From positions 124,001-188,000 of the forward strand of contig JADKDM010000008.1 of the NCBI GenBank assembly GCA_016714565.1: a stretch of DNA of 64,000 bases, written 5' to 3'. Source of the stretch: Candidatus Villigracilis propinquus (lineage in GTDB: Bacteria > Chloroflexota > Anaerolineae > Anaerolineales > Villigracilaceae). This document shows, one piece after another, positions 34,852 to 44,148 of the stretch; position 1 is the stretch's first letter; the number at the start of each line of letters is the position of its first letter. A model generated the notes under the pieces. That model was not told the DNA's origin. It was given only the letters and a program-made list of their open reading frames with translations, and made no database searches. The translations under genes and the position numbers were made by a program.

Positions 34852-36015
34852 ATGACTCAAGAACCCATTTCCAGTAACAAAACGAAGGTCTGCCCCACCT
34901 GTGGGACGCGTCTGAGCGAAAATGCAGCGCGCTGTCTCGTTTGTGGGACGGAATTCAATGCACAGCCGGCACCGAAAGCCGTTAAGAAGGCTGAAAAATC
35001 GGTACAGGCCAGCCGTATGCCGGAGATCCACCTGAGCCTCCCCGCAGCGCTGGGCGTTCTGGCAACTGTCATCATCGTTGCCGCTGCCATCACATTCTTT
35101 GCAGTGCCAAGAGGCGCTAGTACGCTTTCCGCTGACATCACAGGCACTCCAACTGAAACCCCAACAGCAACCATCCCGCCAACGAACACCCTGCCCGCCA
35201 CAGACGTTCCCACCGCCACACTTCAACCGCCTTTCGATTACACGGTAGCCGTGGGCGATAACTCCTGTTCCCAGATCGCTTTCAACTTTGGCATTTCTGT
35301 CCAAAGCATCATCATTGCCAACAACCTGCCTTCCACCTGTCCGATTAGCGTGGGTCAGGCGCTAAAAATTCCGTACCCAACACCCACCATTCCGCCGCCG
35401 GCAACGAACACCCCGCTGGCCGTGGATGCAACCAGAATAGCCTGTGAAACCGTCCCGATCACTGTGCAGGAGAACGACACTCTCTCCAGCATTGCGCTGA
35501 ACTACGCCGTGCCGATGGACGCGATCAAACAATTCAACGGGCTGACCACAGACAACGTATTTCTTGGACAGGCACTCAGCATTCCGCTGTGTATGCGAGC
35601 CGCCACACCCGGGCCAACCCCCACTGCGACGCTTCCGCCTCCCTACCCCGCCCCGAACCTGCTTCTGCCTGCGGACGGAGCTGCCTTCACCCTGGCAAAT
35701 GACGTAGTCACCCTGCAATGGGCATCCGTTGGTGTACTGCGTGATGGCGAGGCTTATCAGATCACTGTGGAAGATGTCACCTCCAGCCAGACACGCCGCC
35801 TTACCGATTACGTGACCGACACAAAATACATCGTGCCAACCTCCTTCCGCCCGAAGGACAATGTGGCGCACGTTTTACGCTGGTGGACAACTCCCGTCCG
35901 TCAGGCCGGTGTGGATGATCAGGGTCAGCCGATCTGGGTAGCCTCGGGCGCAATCAGCGATAAACGAGTCTTTACCTGGGTGGGTGTGGCAGTTCAAGGT
36001 ACACCCAATCCGTAA
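34852..36015 (+). CDS. Zinc-ribbon, LysM-repeat membrane-anchored protein
   Basis: 387 residues. A cytoplasmic N-terminal zinc ribbon (CPTCGTRL...CLVCGTEF) is followed by one membrane helix near residue 65 (LGVLATVIIVAAAITFFAV) and a Thr/Pro-rich spacer. Two LysM domains come next (YTVAVGDNSCSQIAFNFGIS and ITVQENDTLSSIALNYAV), then a second Thr/Pro linker and a C-terminal beta-sandwich region. LysM binds peptidoglycan or other GlcNAc polymers, so the protein spans from cytoplasm to wall. The zinc ribbon plus LysM architecture is common in Anaerolineae. Confidence 0.9.
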   Translation: MTQEPISSNKTKVCPTCGTRLSENAARCLVCGTEFNAQPAPKAVKKAEKSVQASRMPEIHLSLPAALGVLATVIIVAAAITFFAVPRGASTLSADITGTPTETPTATIPPTNTLPATDVPTATLQPPFDYTVAVGDNSCSQIAFNFGISVQSIIIANNLPSTCPISVGQALKIPYPTPTIPPPATNTPLAVDATRIACETVPITVQENDTLSSIALNYAVPMDAIKQFNGLTTDNVFLGQALSIPLCMRAATPGPTPTATLPPPYPAPNLLLPADGAAFTLANDVVTLQWASVGVLRDGEAYQITVEDVTSSQTRRLTDYVTDTKYIVPTSFRPKDNVAHVLRWWTTPVRQAGVDDQGQPIWVASGAISDKRVFTWVGVAVQGTPNP

Positions 36016-36051
36016 AATTAAACATCTGTCATAGCGAGAAAGCTACTAAAC

Positions 36052-36086
36052 AAACTTCCTGTCAAAAAAAATTGGCAGGAAGTTTT
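36052..36086. terminator. Terminator between convergent genes
   Basis: Arms 36052-36064 and 36073-36085 (13 bp, one G-U) with a short T tail, placed between the LysM gene and the opposing lipoprotein gene. Confidence 0.7.
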
Positions 36087-36133
36087 CATTTACAGATTGA
36101 GTTGTACACCGTCCCGAAGGATTAAATAGTAAT

Positions 36134-37051
36134 TTACGGAATCTGTATCGGCACACTGCCCGCATTATCCCATGCGAAGGCGGCCTCCTCAATCGTCCCA
36201 AAACGGACGGCGGGGTTTTGTCTCACTTTTTCAACGAATACCAGCAATTCATCCAGCCCATCTTCAGAATTCACGATCTGCAATGTCTCGGGTTCCACCA
36301 TGATCGTAAAACTCATCACGGGCACATCCGAATATTCGTGGCCTGCAATTTGAAGCAACAGGTTTTCCACCGTAGCCAGTTGATGATCTGTGTTCCCCAC
36401 GCGGATCAAGGCTCCATCGGGGTTGTGCGTTGTATATTCAGCCGAACTCGTTGGACGGTACAAAGAGATCGAAGTGTCGTCACAGCCCGGGCGATGCCCC
36501 ACGCAATAGACGCCGCCCCACACCACTTGCGGAGCCCAGGTATAGCCTTGATAGGTCAGCGGCTGAAACAGGCCATCGAATTCGTCGATCATCATTCCAC
36601 TGACAACGCTCGTTGGCTTAACCCCATATTGACTCAACAAATACGCGGCCCTGGCGCGGTCTTCCGCTTTATGCGCGTGGACATCCCACTGCACGCCCAT
36701 CGCGCTCGCGCGTTGGATGATCTCTGCGGCGCGCGTGCCATTCTCCAGCCAGCCGACATCCGCGCCAATGGACCAGCGCATCCCTGCGCTTGTGGTCGCT
36801 TCAAGAAAGGTGAGGAAGGCATCCACATCACGCGGCCACGAATCCGATTTGGTTTCAATGTGCATGGTGGCGGAAATATACAGCAGGGTGTAGGTTGGAA
36901 TGGGGCCAAACTCCGGCGTGGCGGAATCCACATCCAGCGGAGCGGATGTGACAGGAACAGAATCAGGTGCGGGCGCGGTTGGAGGCGCGGGGTTAAAACT
37001 ACAAGCGAAGGTCACAGCCAAACTGCAGAAAAATGTCAAAGCGTGTTTCAT
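36134..37051 (-). CDS. Lipoprotein of unknown function, polysaccharide-deacetylase-like
   Basis: 305 residues from MKHALTFFC, chosen because GGAG lies 9 nt upstream; the next ATG upstream has no site. A lipobox-like AVTFAC motif and a Pro/Ala-rich spacer precede a globular domain. The order MHIETKSDSWPRDVDAF, DVGWLENG, WDVHAHK and SFTIMVEP hints at a NodB/TIM-barrel-like deacetylase fold with His-x-His metal ligands. No catalytic assignment is safe. It is divergent from the 37193 gene cluster. Confidence 0.7.
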   Translation of the reverse strand: MKHALTFFCSLAVTFACSFNPAPPTAPAPDSVPVTSAPLDVDSATPEFGPIPTYTLLYISATMHIETKSDSWPRDVDAFLTFLEATTSAGMRWSIGADVGWLENGTRAAEIIQRASAMGVQWDVHAHKAEDRARAAYLLSQYGVKPTSVVSGMMIDEFDGLFQPLTYQGYTWAPQVVWGGVYCVGHRPGCDDTSISLYRPTSSAEYTTHNPDGALIRVGNTDHQLATVENLLLQIAGHEYSDVPVMSFTIMVEPETLQIVNSEDGLDELLVFVEKVRQNPAVRFGTIEEAAFAWDNAGSVPIQIP

Positions 37052-37192
37052 ATCCCGATTCTCCATTTGTAAAAATACATGTTTGTAAGATACCCATCCG
37101 TTACACTGTCATATATCCGATTATACACACCGGTTTTATGAAGGTATTATCCGCGTGTAAAATCCTTATAAATTTAATTCGGAGAAAAATTC

Positions 37193-37375
37193 ATGCTCAA
37201 AAAAATATTGAAAGTCCTCGCTGTTCTGCTCATCCTTTCCGGCATTATTTGGATCTTGCAGGGCGTTAACGTTTTGCCCGGCAGTTTTATGACCGGTGAC
37301 CCGCAATGGGCGATCAATGGGGCGATCAATGCGCTGATCGGCGCAGCGCTGTTCTGGTTCGCCAACCGAAAATAA
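37193..37375 (+). CDS. Small two-helix membrane protein
   Basis: 60 residues with two helices (residues 5-26 and 40-56) and the connecting segment NVLPGSFMTGDPQWAINGA. I recognise this as a widely conserved small bacterial protein without assigned function. CGGAG 9 nt before the ATG supports the start. It opens a four-gene run to 38688. Confidence 0.75.
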   Translation: MLKKILKVLAVLLILSGIIWILQGVNVLPGSFMTGDPQWAINGAINALIGAALFWFANRK

Positions 37376-37377
37376 TA

Positions 37378-37593
37378 ATGGATGATGTTTTTTATATTGG
37401 CGACCGGGTGCAAATTTTTCTTGACGCGAAATTTGGCGAAAAGGAAGGCTGGTATGAAGGGACGATCATTCGGATCGATCCTTATTCGGAGCACCGCAGT
37501 TTTTATTGGGTGGAGTTAAGTGCCAAAGCCAGGTTGATTTTGGGAATGCAGCAGATCTCTGTATTTAATGTGAAGAACATCAAAAAACTTTAG
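37378..37593 (+). CDS. Hypothetical 71-residue protein
   Basis: Begins 2 nt after the preceding stop (ATG at 37378) and has no ribosome site of its own, so it is probably coupled. The sequence (VFYIGDRVQIFLDAKFG, then GWYEGTIIRIDPYSEHRSFY) looks like a small SH3/Tudor-like beta-barrel. No family recognised. The longer frame upstream overlaps the previous gene and is not supported. Confidence 0.6.
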   Translation: MDDVFYIGDRVQIFLDAKFGEKEGWYEGTIIRIDPYSEHRSFYWVELSAKARLILGMQQISVFNVKNIKKL

Positions 37594-37603
37594 TGGAGCC
37601 GAA

Positions 37604-37999
37604 ATGAAATATCTTTTATACATTTTCTATCTCGAAAGCGCCATTTCCGTATTGAGCGCATTTCAAGCGCTCTTTATGCCCGCAGCCTTCCTTGGGCAAT
37701 TCACAACTGACCCTGCTCCCGTACTTGCCATAGAAATGACGCGCTGGTATGGTGTGGTGCTTTTTGTGCTTGTTTATCTTTTGCTGAAAGGCTTGCAGAT
37801 GCGCGGCCCCGCGCTCAAACTTGCCCTGCAAGCCATGCTCATTGGCGACGCACTACAGATCGGCGCGACCTTTATAACAGCTAAAGCTTTGGGGGGATGG
37901 TCATTCACATTGTTCATGTCAGTTGGGCTTTCAGCCATTTATTTAATTCTGCGCGCAGTCTGTTTATGGAAACCCGTGGAGACAAGGGTCGAACGATAA
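37604..37999 (+). CDS. Four-helix membrane protein
   Basis: 131 residues with four predicted helices (about residues 3-25, 45-63, 70-92 and 97-118). I cannot assign a family with confidence (DUF4345-like is possible). A weak ribosome site (GTGGAG) precedes the ATG. Its stop codon overlaps the next start (TAATG). Confidence 0.7.
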   Translation: MKYLLYIFYLESAISVLSAFQALFMPAAFLGQFTTDPAPVLAIEMTRWYGVVLFVLVYLLLKGLQMRGPALKLALQAMLIGDALQIGATFITAKALGGWSFTLFMSVGLSAIYLILRAVCLWKPVETRVER

Positions 38000-38688
38000 T
38001 GAGTCTATCCCTCCACCACTTGACGCAATTCCCCGCTTCCCCTGCGACAGCCGCTCAGGACTCGCCGGAAGCTGATTCTGTTTTCCCGACCATTCTCGCC
38101 CTGCATGGACGCGGCAGCAACGAAAGCGACCTGCTTGGCCTTGCGGATTATCTGCCAAAGAATTTTCTATGGATCAGCCCGCGCGGCACGTTTACGCTTG
38201 GCCCCGATTCGTATGAATGGTTTCAGATCACACAGGTTGGCAAGCCAGACCCAACGCGGTTGGCGAACGCGCTCAATACACTGGACAAGTTCATTGACGA
38301 GATCATTGCAAATTATCCCGTTGATAAAAATAAACTATACCTGCTAGGGTTCAGTCAGGGGAGCATTGTCTCGATGTCTTATGCGCTCATCAAGCCGCAG
38401 CGTGTGGCGGGCGTGATCGCGCAATCGGGATATATTCCGCACGAATCGGGGCTGCAAATTGACGATGCAGGCGTGAAAGGCAAGCCCTTCCTCGTCACTC
38501 ATGGAATCCAGGACCCCATGCTGCCCGTGGACTGGGCGCGCCGCAGCCGCGATACCCTGCAAAAACTGGGAACCGATCTCGAATATCACGAGTTCAACAT
38601 GGGGCATAACGTGACGGCAGAGTCGCTTGCGGTGATCAACACCTGGCTTGAAAAAAAGGCTTCAAAATCTCGCGAAGTGGTTGGTTGA
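37999..38688 (+). CDS. Phospholipase/carboxylesterase-type alpha/beta hydrolase
   Basis: 229 residues. Oxyanion-region LALHGRGSNESD, nucleophile Ser in LLGFSQGSIVS (near residue 122), Asp in HGIQDPMLP and His in FNMGHNVT complete the catalytic triad of the dienelactone-hydrolase/acyl-protein-thioesterase-like esterases (Abhydrolase_2). It is cytoplasmic. TAATG overlap couples it to the gene before. Substrate unknown, probably an acyl ester. Confidence 0.88.
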   Translation: MSLSLHHLTQFPASPATAAQDSPEADSVFPTILALHGRGSNESDLLGLADYLPKNFLWISPRGTFTLGPDSYEWFQITQVGKPDPTRLANALNTLDKFIDEIIANYPVDKNKLYLLGFSQGSIVSMSYALIKPQRVAGVIAQSGYIPHESGLQIDDAGVKGKPFLVTHGIQDPMLPVDWARRSRDTLQKLGTDLEYHEFNMGHNVTAESLAVINTWLEKKASKSREVVG

Positions 38689-38796
38689 GATCCTGGCTAT
38701 ATTTCTATTGGGCTGCCCACAGACGGAGGAAATGTTATTTGTCACACTTTTGTCACCTAATATTCATATTTTTGTAGGTTTAATCGCATATAGGGC

Positions 38797-38802
38797 TATA
38801 AT
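38797..38802 (+). promoter_or_regulatory. -10 box TATAAT of the PAS kinase gene
   Basis: TATAAT with a possible TTGTAG -35 at 38772-38777 (19-nt spacer), 60 nt before the ATG at 38863. No strong ribosome site is seen. Confidence 0.45.
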
Positions 38803-38862
38803 AAAATCAGTCTTGGGAGAATAAATCTGCAAACGTGAAAGCTTGGTTGAAATAGCTGGCTT

Positions 38863-41800
38863 ATGCATTCAAACCCTAAAAAAGGCACACCTACATCAGG
38901 CAAGTTGGAATACCCAACGAAAGATATGGATTTAATAGAACAAATCGGGGGAATGCAGCATCTGCTGGACAGTTACTCGGGCAGTATGTTCTCAGTAGAC
39001 CGAAATTATCGTTATACAGCTTTTAATAGCAGGCACAAAGAAAGAATGCTGGCAGCCTACAGCGCTGCTATTGAAACAGGCCATACCCTGTTGGAATATA
39101 TATCTGTTCAAAAAGACCGTGAAACTGTCAAACAAAATATGGATCGGGCGCTGGCCGGTGAACATTTTACAGAATCAGCGTATTCGATTGAGGAATCGGG
39201 GGAAAAAGCTTATTTTGATATTAAACATACCCCCATTAAAGATGAAAACGGCGTTGTTACGGGGGTGAGTATTTTTTCAGAAAATGTTACCGCGCTTCAG
39301 AAAAACAAAAATGTGCGTAAAGAAACCGAAGAGATTTACAGCAATCTTTTCATGGAGATAAGTTCGATCATCCTCGTCATTGACGTGGAGACCAAAGCGA
39401 TCTTGAATGCAAATCAGGCCGCCTGCGCCTTCTATGGGTACACCCATTCCGAGTTGACCGCGCTTAAGATTTCAGACCTGGCTGTTCTATCCCCGGAAGA
39501 TCTCAACAGCCGTGTCCAGAAAGTCGCGAGCGGTGAGGCAACGCATTTGCAGCATGCCCACCGCCTGGCGAACGGCGAGATTCGTGATGTGGATATCTAC
39601 ACTGGAGTGACAACGGTTAATGGCAGGCCGGTCATTGTATCCATTGTCCATGATATCAGCACGCGCAAGGCAGCCGAAGATGCGCTTCGGGCGAGCGAAG
39701 AACATTATCACTCTGTTTTCGCATCCATGTCAGAAGGCCTCGTAATACACGATTCAAGCGGAGCGATCATCTCCTGCAATGCCAGCGCTGAAGCGGTTCT
39801 TGGATTAACCGCTGATCAAATCTATGGCAAGACCCCGCTTGATCCAAATTGGCGAGCCATCCATGAAGACGGCTCGCCTTTCCCGGGAGAAACGCATCCT
39901 GCATCGATCACTTTACAGACAGGGAACCCCTGTAGAAACGTGATTATGGGAGTCCATCTTCCGGATGGATCCCTGCACTGGATTTTGATCAACTCCCAAC
40001 CTGTTTTTCTGGAAAACAGCACCCGCCCAGGCACGGTCATTGCGACCTTTATGGACATCACCGAGCGCAAAATAGCCGAGGAAAAGCTGGATGCAAACGA
40101 GGAACTCCTCTCCAAGGCCTTTGAAAACAGTCAGGATGCAATCGTAATTACAACGCCGGATGGCACTATTTTTGCGGCAAATCCGGCTGCATGCCGCATG
40201 TCTGGAATGACCGAAGAGGAAATGATCCTTGCCGGGCAGAATAATTTTTTTGACACCAATGATCCGGCATTAGGAATTATATTGGAAGAATTCAATCGTA
40301 CCGGAAAATTCTTTGGTGTGCTTACCTTCATTCGCAAAGATGGCAGTACATTTCCAGGTGAAATTTCCTCCATACGTTACAAAGACAGGGATGGAAACGT
40401 TCTGACAAGCTCCATTATCCGCGACATTTCAGAGCGCGTGCTGGTAGAGAGGGAAAAGGAGGAAGCCGAACTTCGCTACCACGCCCTCTTTGAACAATCA
40501 CACGATGCCATTTTCATCCTGGATTTTAATGGCGCCCACTTAGCAGCAAACCAGCGCGCCGCCGATATGATGGGATATTCCTTGGAAGAAATGCGCGGGC
40601 TTTCGGTAAATGAAACTTCTGCTGAAATAAACAAAAGCAGACAGACCATCCAAAAACTATTGAGAGGCGAACATATCCCGCTTTACGAGCGCCTTTTCAA
40701 AAAAAAGGATGGGACCATCTTCTCTGTCGAGATCAATGTTGAGCTGGTGCGCGACTCGCATGGCAAGCCCCTTCATATTCAAAGCGTCGTCCGCGATATT
40801 ACCGAACGGAAAGAAGCGGAGAGAAAACTAGTCGAAAGTGAAGAGAAATATCGCAGCTTTGTTGAAAATAGTTTTGACGGCATCACATTTATCAATGAAC
40901 ACGGCAATGTAACAGAGTGGAATCGCGCTGCTGAGAGTTTGACCGGGTTAAAAAAGGAGGATGTGCTTGGAAGTCCCTATTGGGATGTCCAGCTGCAGTT
41001 GACACCACCTGAACTCCAAACACCCGAATATAAAGAGAGAATCAAGACACATATGCTTGCAATGATTCAGACTGGAGAATCCCCTCTTTTCAATTGCATC
41101 ATAACTGCTGAATTCATAATGGCAGACGGAACAAGAAGGGTTGCCGAACAGATCAGCTTCCCGGTCAAAAAGAATAACGGATACGGCATCCGTTCCGTGG
41201 CCCGTGATATCACTGAACGCAAAACCGCCGAGGAAAAACTGCGAGACAGCGAAGAGCGCTTCCGTCTGCTGTTTGAACGCAGTCAGGCCGTGATGATGAT
41301 CGTTGAACCTGCAACCGGAAAAATTCTGGACGCCAACCCCGCAGCCGAAAACTTTTACGGGTACTCCATGGAAGGATTACGCGGCATGGCCATCGACCAG
41401 ATCAACACCCTGCCCCCGGAAACCATTGCCGCTGAACGCCAGCTTGCCATGGATGAAAAGCGGAATTTCTTCGTTTTTCCGCACCGCCTGAAAAGTGGAG
41501 AGATGCGTACCGTGGAAGTACACTCCTCGCCCATTCAAATGAAAGGCAGGCCGGTACTCTTTTCCATCATTCACGATGTCACCAAAAAGAAACAGGCCGA
41601 AGAAAAATTGATCGAAAGCGAAGAGCGCTTCTCCACCGCCTTCCACTCCAGCCAGGAAGCCATCAGCATCGCCCGAATCTCGGACGATGTATATATCGAT
41701 GTCAATGATGCGTTTTGCTCCGCCTTTGAATTAAGCCGCGGGCAGGTCATCGGGCGCACAAGCAAAGAACTTAACCTGTGGGAAGATGACACTACTGAAA

Positions 41801-42768
41801 GAGATGAACTAAACAAGATCATTCGCGAGAAAGGTCAGGTACCCAATTTTGAGAAAAAGTTCCATACCAAAACAGGGCGGGTTGGTTTCATGCAAGCCTC
41901 CATGGGTCGTACCACCATCGCAGGTGAGGAATGTGTATTGATCTTTGGGCGCGATGTCACCGCCCGCAAAAAAGCCGAAGCCGAATTGCGAGCCGCCCAC
42001 GAAGAATTGGAAAATCGCGTGCGTGAACGCACCGCAGAGTTACAAACTGCCATTGCTTCACTCGAAATAGCAGCGCAGGTAAAAGATCAATTCCTAGCCA
42101 TTATGGGACATGAATTGCGCACCCCGCTGAACATCATGCTCGGATCCGCACAGTTGCTTGAAGAAGAGGTGTATGGGCCGCTGAATGAAAAACAAGCCAA
42201 AGCCGTTACATCCATCGAAAACAGTGGAGAGAATTTAACAAAATTACTCAACAATATTCTCGATCTCTCAAAGCTGCAGAACGGAAATATTTCACTGACG
42301 ATGACGCCCTGTTCCCTGCAAGATGTCTGCCGCTCCATTCTAAAAGTCACAGCCAGTTCCTGTGAAAAGAAGCAATTGCAGGTCGATCTTTCCATCACGC
42401 CAGAGAACATCATGATCCAGACAGATGAATTTCGCGTGCAACAGATCCTTCTTAATCTGTTTAGCAATGCCATTAAATTCACACCCGCCGGCGGAAAGAT
42501 CGGAATTGATGTTTCAGGAGATCAGAAAAACAAATGCGTCAAGATCGTGGTTCGGGATACCGGCATCGGCATCAAACCGGAAGACCTGCCAAATCTCTTC
42601 CATCCGTTCACTCAACTGGATACCCGCCTCGCGCGCGATTATGAAGGCACAGGGCTCGGTCTGGCGTTATCAAAACAGCTCATCGAACTCTTTGGTGGAA
42701 CCATTAGCGTGCAAAGCGTACTCGGTGAAGGCAGCAGTTTCACCGTCACTTTACCGTGGATCGAATAA
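38863..42768 (+). CDS. Soluble histidine kinase with eight PAS domains
   Basis: 1301 residues, no membrane helix. Eight PAS units of about 125 residues run from roughly residue 20 to 1036. Most end in the PAC-type DITERKxAEEKL linker (for example ITERKIAEEKL, ISERVLVERE, VTKKKQAEEKL). A coiled coil (RTAELQTAIASLEIAAQ) leads to a HisKA domain with H-box IMGHELRTPLNIMLGS and a HATPase_c domain (LFSNAIKFTPAGG, RDTGIGIKPEDL, YEGTGLGLALSKQL). It is a cytoplasmic multi-input sensor. No response regulator is adjacent, so it is an orphan kinase. Very large for the class. Confidence 0.93.
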   Translation: MHSNPKKGTPTSGKLEYPTKDMDLIEQIGGMQHLLDSYSGSMFSVDRNYRYTAFNSRHKERMLAAYSAAIETGHTLLEYISVQKDRETVKQNMDRALAGEHFTESAYSIEESGEKAYFDIKHTPIKDENGVVTGVSIFSENVTALQKNKNVRKETEEIYSNLFMEISSIILVIDVETKAILNANQAACAFYGYTHSELTALKISDLAVLSPEDLNSRVQKVASGEATHLQHAHRLANGEIRDVDIYTGVTTVNGRPVIVSIVHDISTRKAAEDALRASEEHYHSVFASMSEGLVIHDSSGAIISCNASAEAVLGLTADQIYGKTPLDPNWRAIHEDGSPFPGETHPASITLQTGNPCRNVIMGVHLPDGSLHWILINSQPVFLENSTRPGTVIATFMDITERKIAEEKLDANEELLSKAFENSQDAIVITTPDGTIFAANPAACRMSGMTEEEMILAGQNNFFDTNDPALGIILEEFNRTGKFFGVLTFIRKDGSTFPGEISSIRYKDRDGNVLTSSIIRDISERVLVEREKEEAELRYHALFEQSHDAIFILDFNGAHLAANQRAADMMGYSLEEMRGLSVNETSAEINKSRQTIQKLLRGEHIPLYERLFKKKDGTIFSVEINVELVRDSHGKPLHIQSVVRDITERKEAERKLVESEEKYRSFVENSFDGITFINEHGNVTEWNRAAESLTGLKKEDVLGSPYWDVQLQLTPPELQTPEYKERIKTHMLAMIQTGESPLFNCIITAEFIMADGTRRVAEQISFPVKKNNGYGIRSVARDITERKTAEEKLRDSEERFRLLFERSQAVMMIVEPATGKILDANPAAENFYGYSMEGLRGMAIDQINTLPPETIAAERQLAMDEKRNFFVFPHRLKSGEMRTVEVHSSPIQMKGRPVLFSIIHDVTKKKQAEEKLIESEERFSTAFHSSQEAISIARISDDVYIDVNDAFCSAFELSRGQVIGRTSKELNLWEDDTTERDELNKIIREKGQVPNFEKKFHTKTGRVGFMQASMGRTTIAGEECVLIFGRDVTARKKAEAELRAAHEELENRVRERTAELQTAIASLEIAAQVKDQFLAIMGHELRTPLNIMLGSAQLLEEEVYGPLNEKQAKAVTSIENSGENLTKLLNNILDLSKLQNGNISLTMTPCSLQDVCRSILKVTASSCEKKQLQVDLSITPENIMIQTDEFRVQQILLNLFSNAIKFTPAGGKIGIDVSGDQKNKCVKIVVRDTGIGIKPEDLPNLFHPFTQLDTRLARDYEGTGLGLALSKQLIELFGGTISVQSVLGEGSSFTVTLPWIE

Positions 42769-42783
42769 GCCTTTGGCATCAAG

Positions 42784-42789
42784 TACAAT
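42784..42789 (+). promoter_or_regulatory. -10-like TACAAT before the methyltransferase
   Basis: TACAAT ends 6 nt before the ATG at 42796; the intergenic gap is only 27 nt. Confidence 0.35.
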
Positions 42790-42795
42790 CAGGAT

Positions 42796-43788
42796 ATGAC
42801 CTCGACCCCCGTGACCTCCCTGCTCGAAAAAGCCCTCGCTTCACGCGCCCCGACAATTGATCCTAAAAACGAATCAGCCTTCCGCCTCTTCAACGGATTC
42901 AGCGAAGGCTGCCCCGATCTCATCATCGACATCTACGCAGCCACCGCCGTCATCTACAACTATGCAGACAATCCCGAAGACGGCGCAGCCCTCGTGCAGG
43001 AAGCACAGGAATTCTTAACCGCATCCCTGCCCTGGGTGCGCGCAGGAATCGTCAAAACACGGAACAGCTCAAATCAGGAAGAGAAGCGCGGAAAACTTTT
43101 ATTCGGCACCGAATTGGACAGAAAAATAAAAGAGCACGGCGTCTGGTATTCCATCAACCTCACCTTAAATCGCGATGCAAGTCTCTACCTCGATACCCGC
43201 AACCTGCGCAAATGGCTCATTGAAAACATAAAAGGCAAATCCCTGTTGAATACGTTTGCCTACACAGGCAGTTTCGGCGTTGCCGCCCTCAAAGGCGGAG
43301 CCAGCCGCGTCGTACAAATTGACCTCGACCGAGACTTTCTCAACATCGCAAAGACATCCTACTCGCTCAACGGCTTCCCCATTCAAAAAGGGAATTTTAT
43401 CTCAAGGGATTTCTTCGAGCAGGTCAGCAACCTAAAACGCAACAACACCTTCTTTGACTGTGTCATCATCGATCCCCCATTCTTTTCCACCACATCCAAA
43501 GGACGGGTCGATCAGGAAAAAGAAAGTGCGCGCCTCATTAATAAAGTCCGTCCGCTCATCAACGATGGCGGCTATCTCATCGCTATCAACAACGCGTTGT
43601 ATGTGAGCGGAAATGAATACATGCAAACGCTTGAAGAGCTTTGCAAAGACGGCTACCTGAAGATCAGAGAGCTGATCTCCGTCCCCGAAGATTTCACAGG
43701 CTATAACCCCGTTGGCAGCCCCATCACCGACCCGAGCCCATTCAATCATTCCACCAAGATCGCAATATTGGATGTCAAACGCAAATAA
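42796..43788 (+). CDS. RlmI/RlmK-like class I SAM-dependent RNA methyltransferase
   Basis: 330 residues. The N-terminal region is PUA-like (FNGFSEGCPDLIIDIY). Then comes the SAM fold: LLNTFAYTGSFGVAALKGGA (motif I), VQIDLDRDFLNIAK (acidic loop) and VIIDPPFFSTT, a DPPF variant of the NPPY-like motif IV. This pattern matches 23S rRNA 5-methylcytosine/guanine methyltransferases of the RlmI/RlmL group. The exact target base is unknown. Co-directional with the next small gene at a 2-nt spacing. Confidence 0.85.
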   Translation: MTSTPVTSLLEKALASRAPTIDPKNESAFRLFNGFSEGCPDLIIDIYAATAVIYNYADNPEDGAALVQEAQEFLTASLPWVRAGIVKTRNSSNQEEKRGKLLFGTELDRKIKEHGVWYSINLTLNRDASLYLDTRNLRKWLIENIKGKSLLNTFAYTGSFGVAALKGGASRVVQIDLDRDFLNIAKTSYSLNGFPIQKGNFISRDFFEQVSNLKRNNTFFDCVIIDPPFFSTTSKGRVDQEKESARLINKVRPLINDGGYLIAINNALYVSGNEYMQTLEELCKDGYLKIRELISVPEDFTGYNPVGSPITDPSPFNHSTKIAILDVKRK

Positions 43789-43790
43789 AC

Positions 43791-44075
43791 ATGGCCGAGA
43801 CGTATTACTGCCATCCCTGTAACCTCAGCATCACCCTGCCCGACGAGCTAGATAATGGTGTTCCAGCAGAAGCAGTACGGCTTTCCCGCATCAACAGAAA
43901 TATAGACGCCATGTTCGTCCTGCGCATGACCTTTGGTGTCCGCTTGGATGATGCAAAATTCATTGCGAAGCACATCTCGAAGCCCAAATTCCGCTGTGCC
44001 AACTGTGGGAAAAACCTGCTCGAAGACGGCATCACCTACTGTCCGCATTGCAGCGGACTGAACTTCAACTGGTAA
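43791..44075 (+). CDS. Zinc-ribbon-like hypothetical protein
   Basis: 94 residues. An N-terminal CHPC and C-terminal CANCGK...YCPHC give two Cys pairs, a plausible zinc ribbon. The middle is helical with basic residues. No family recognised. It starts 2 nt after the methyltransferase stop and so shares its transcript, perhaps as an RNA-related partner. Confidence 0.7.
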   Translation: MAETYYCHPCNLSITLPDELDNGVPAEAVRLSRINRNIDAMFVLRMTFGVRLDDAKFIAKHISKPKFRCANCGKNLLEDGITYCPHCSGLNFNW

Positions 44076-44109
44076 TACCGTGAGATTTATCTGGCAGTGA
44101 TAGTCCCTA

Positions 44110-44148
44110 AAACAAACTCACCCTGAAATTCAGGGTGAGTTTGTTTTT
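44110..44148. terminator. Bidirectional terminator before htpG
   Basis: A perfect 18-bp inverted repeat (44110-44127 and 44129-44146) with T at 44144-44148. It serves the plus-strand unit and abuts the htpG stop codon. Confidence 0.85.

Noticed and set aside
36218..37072. 284-codon plus-strand frame opposite the 36134 lipoprotein gene
   Set aside because: The minus-strand gene has a signal peptide, lipobox and ribosome site; the plus frame is His/Arg-rich with no motif.
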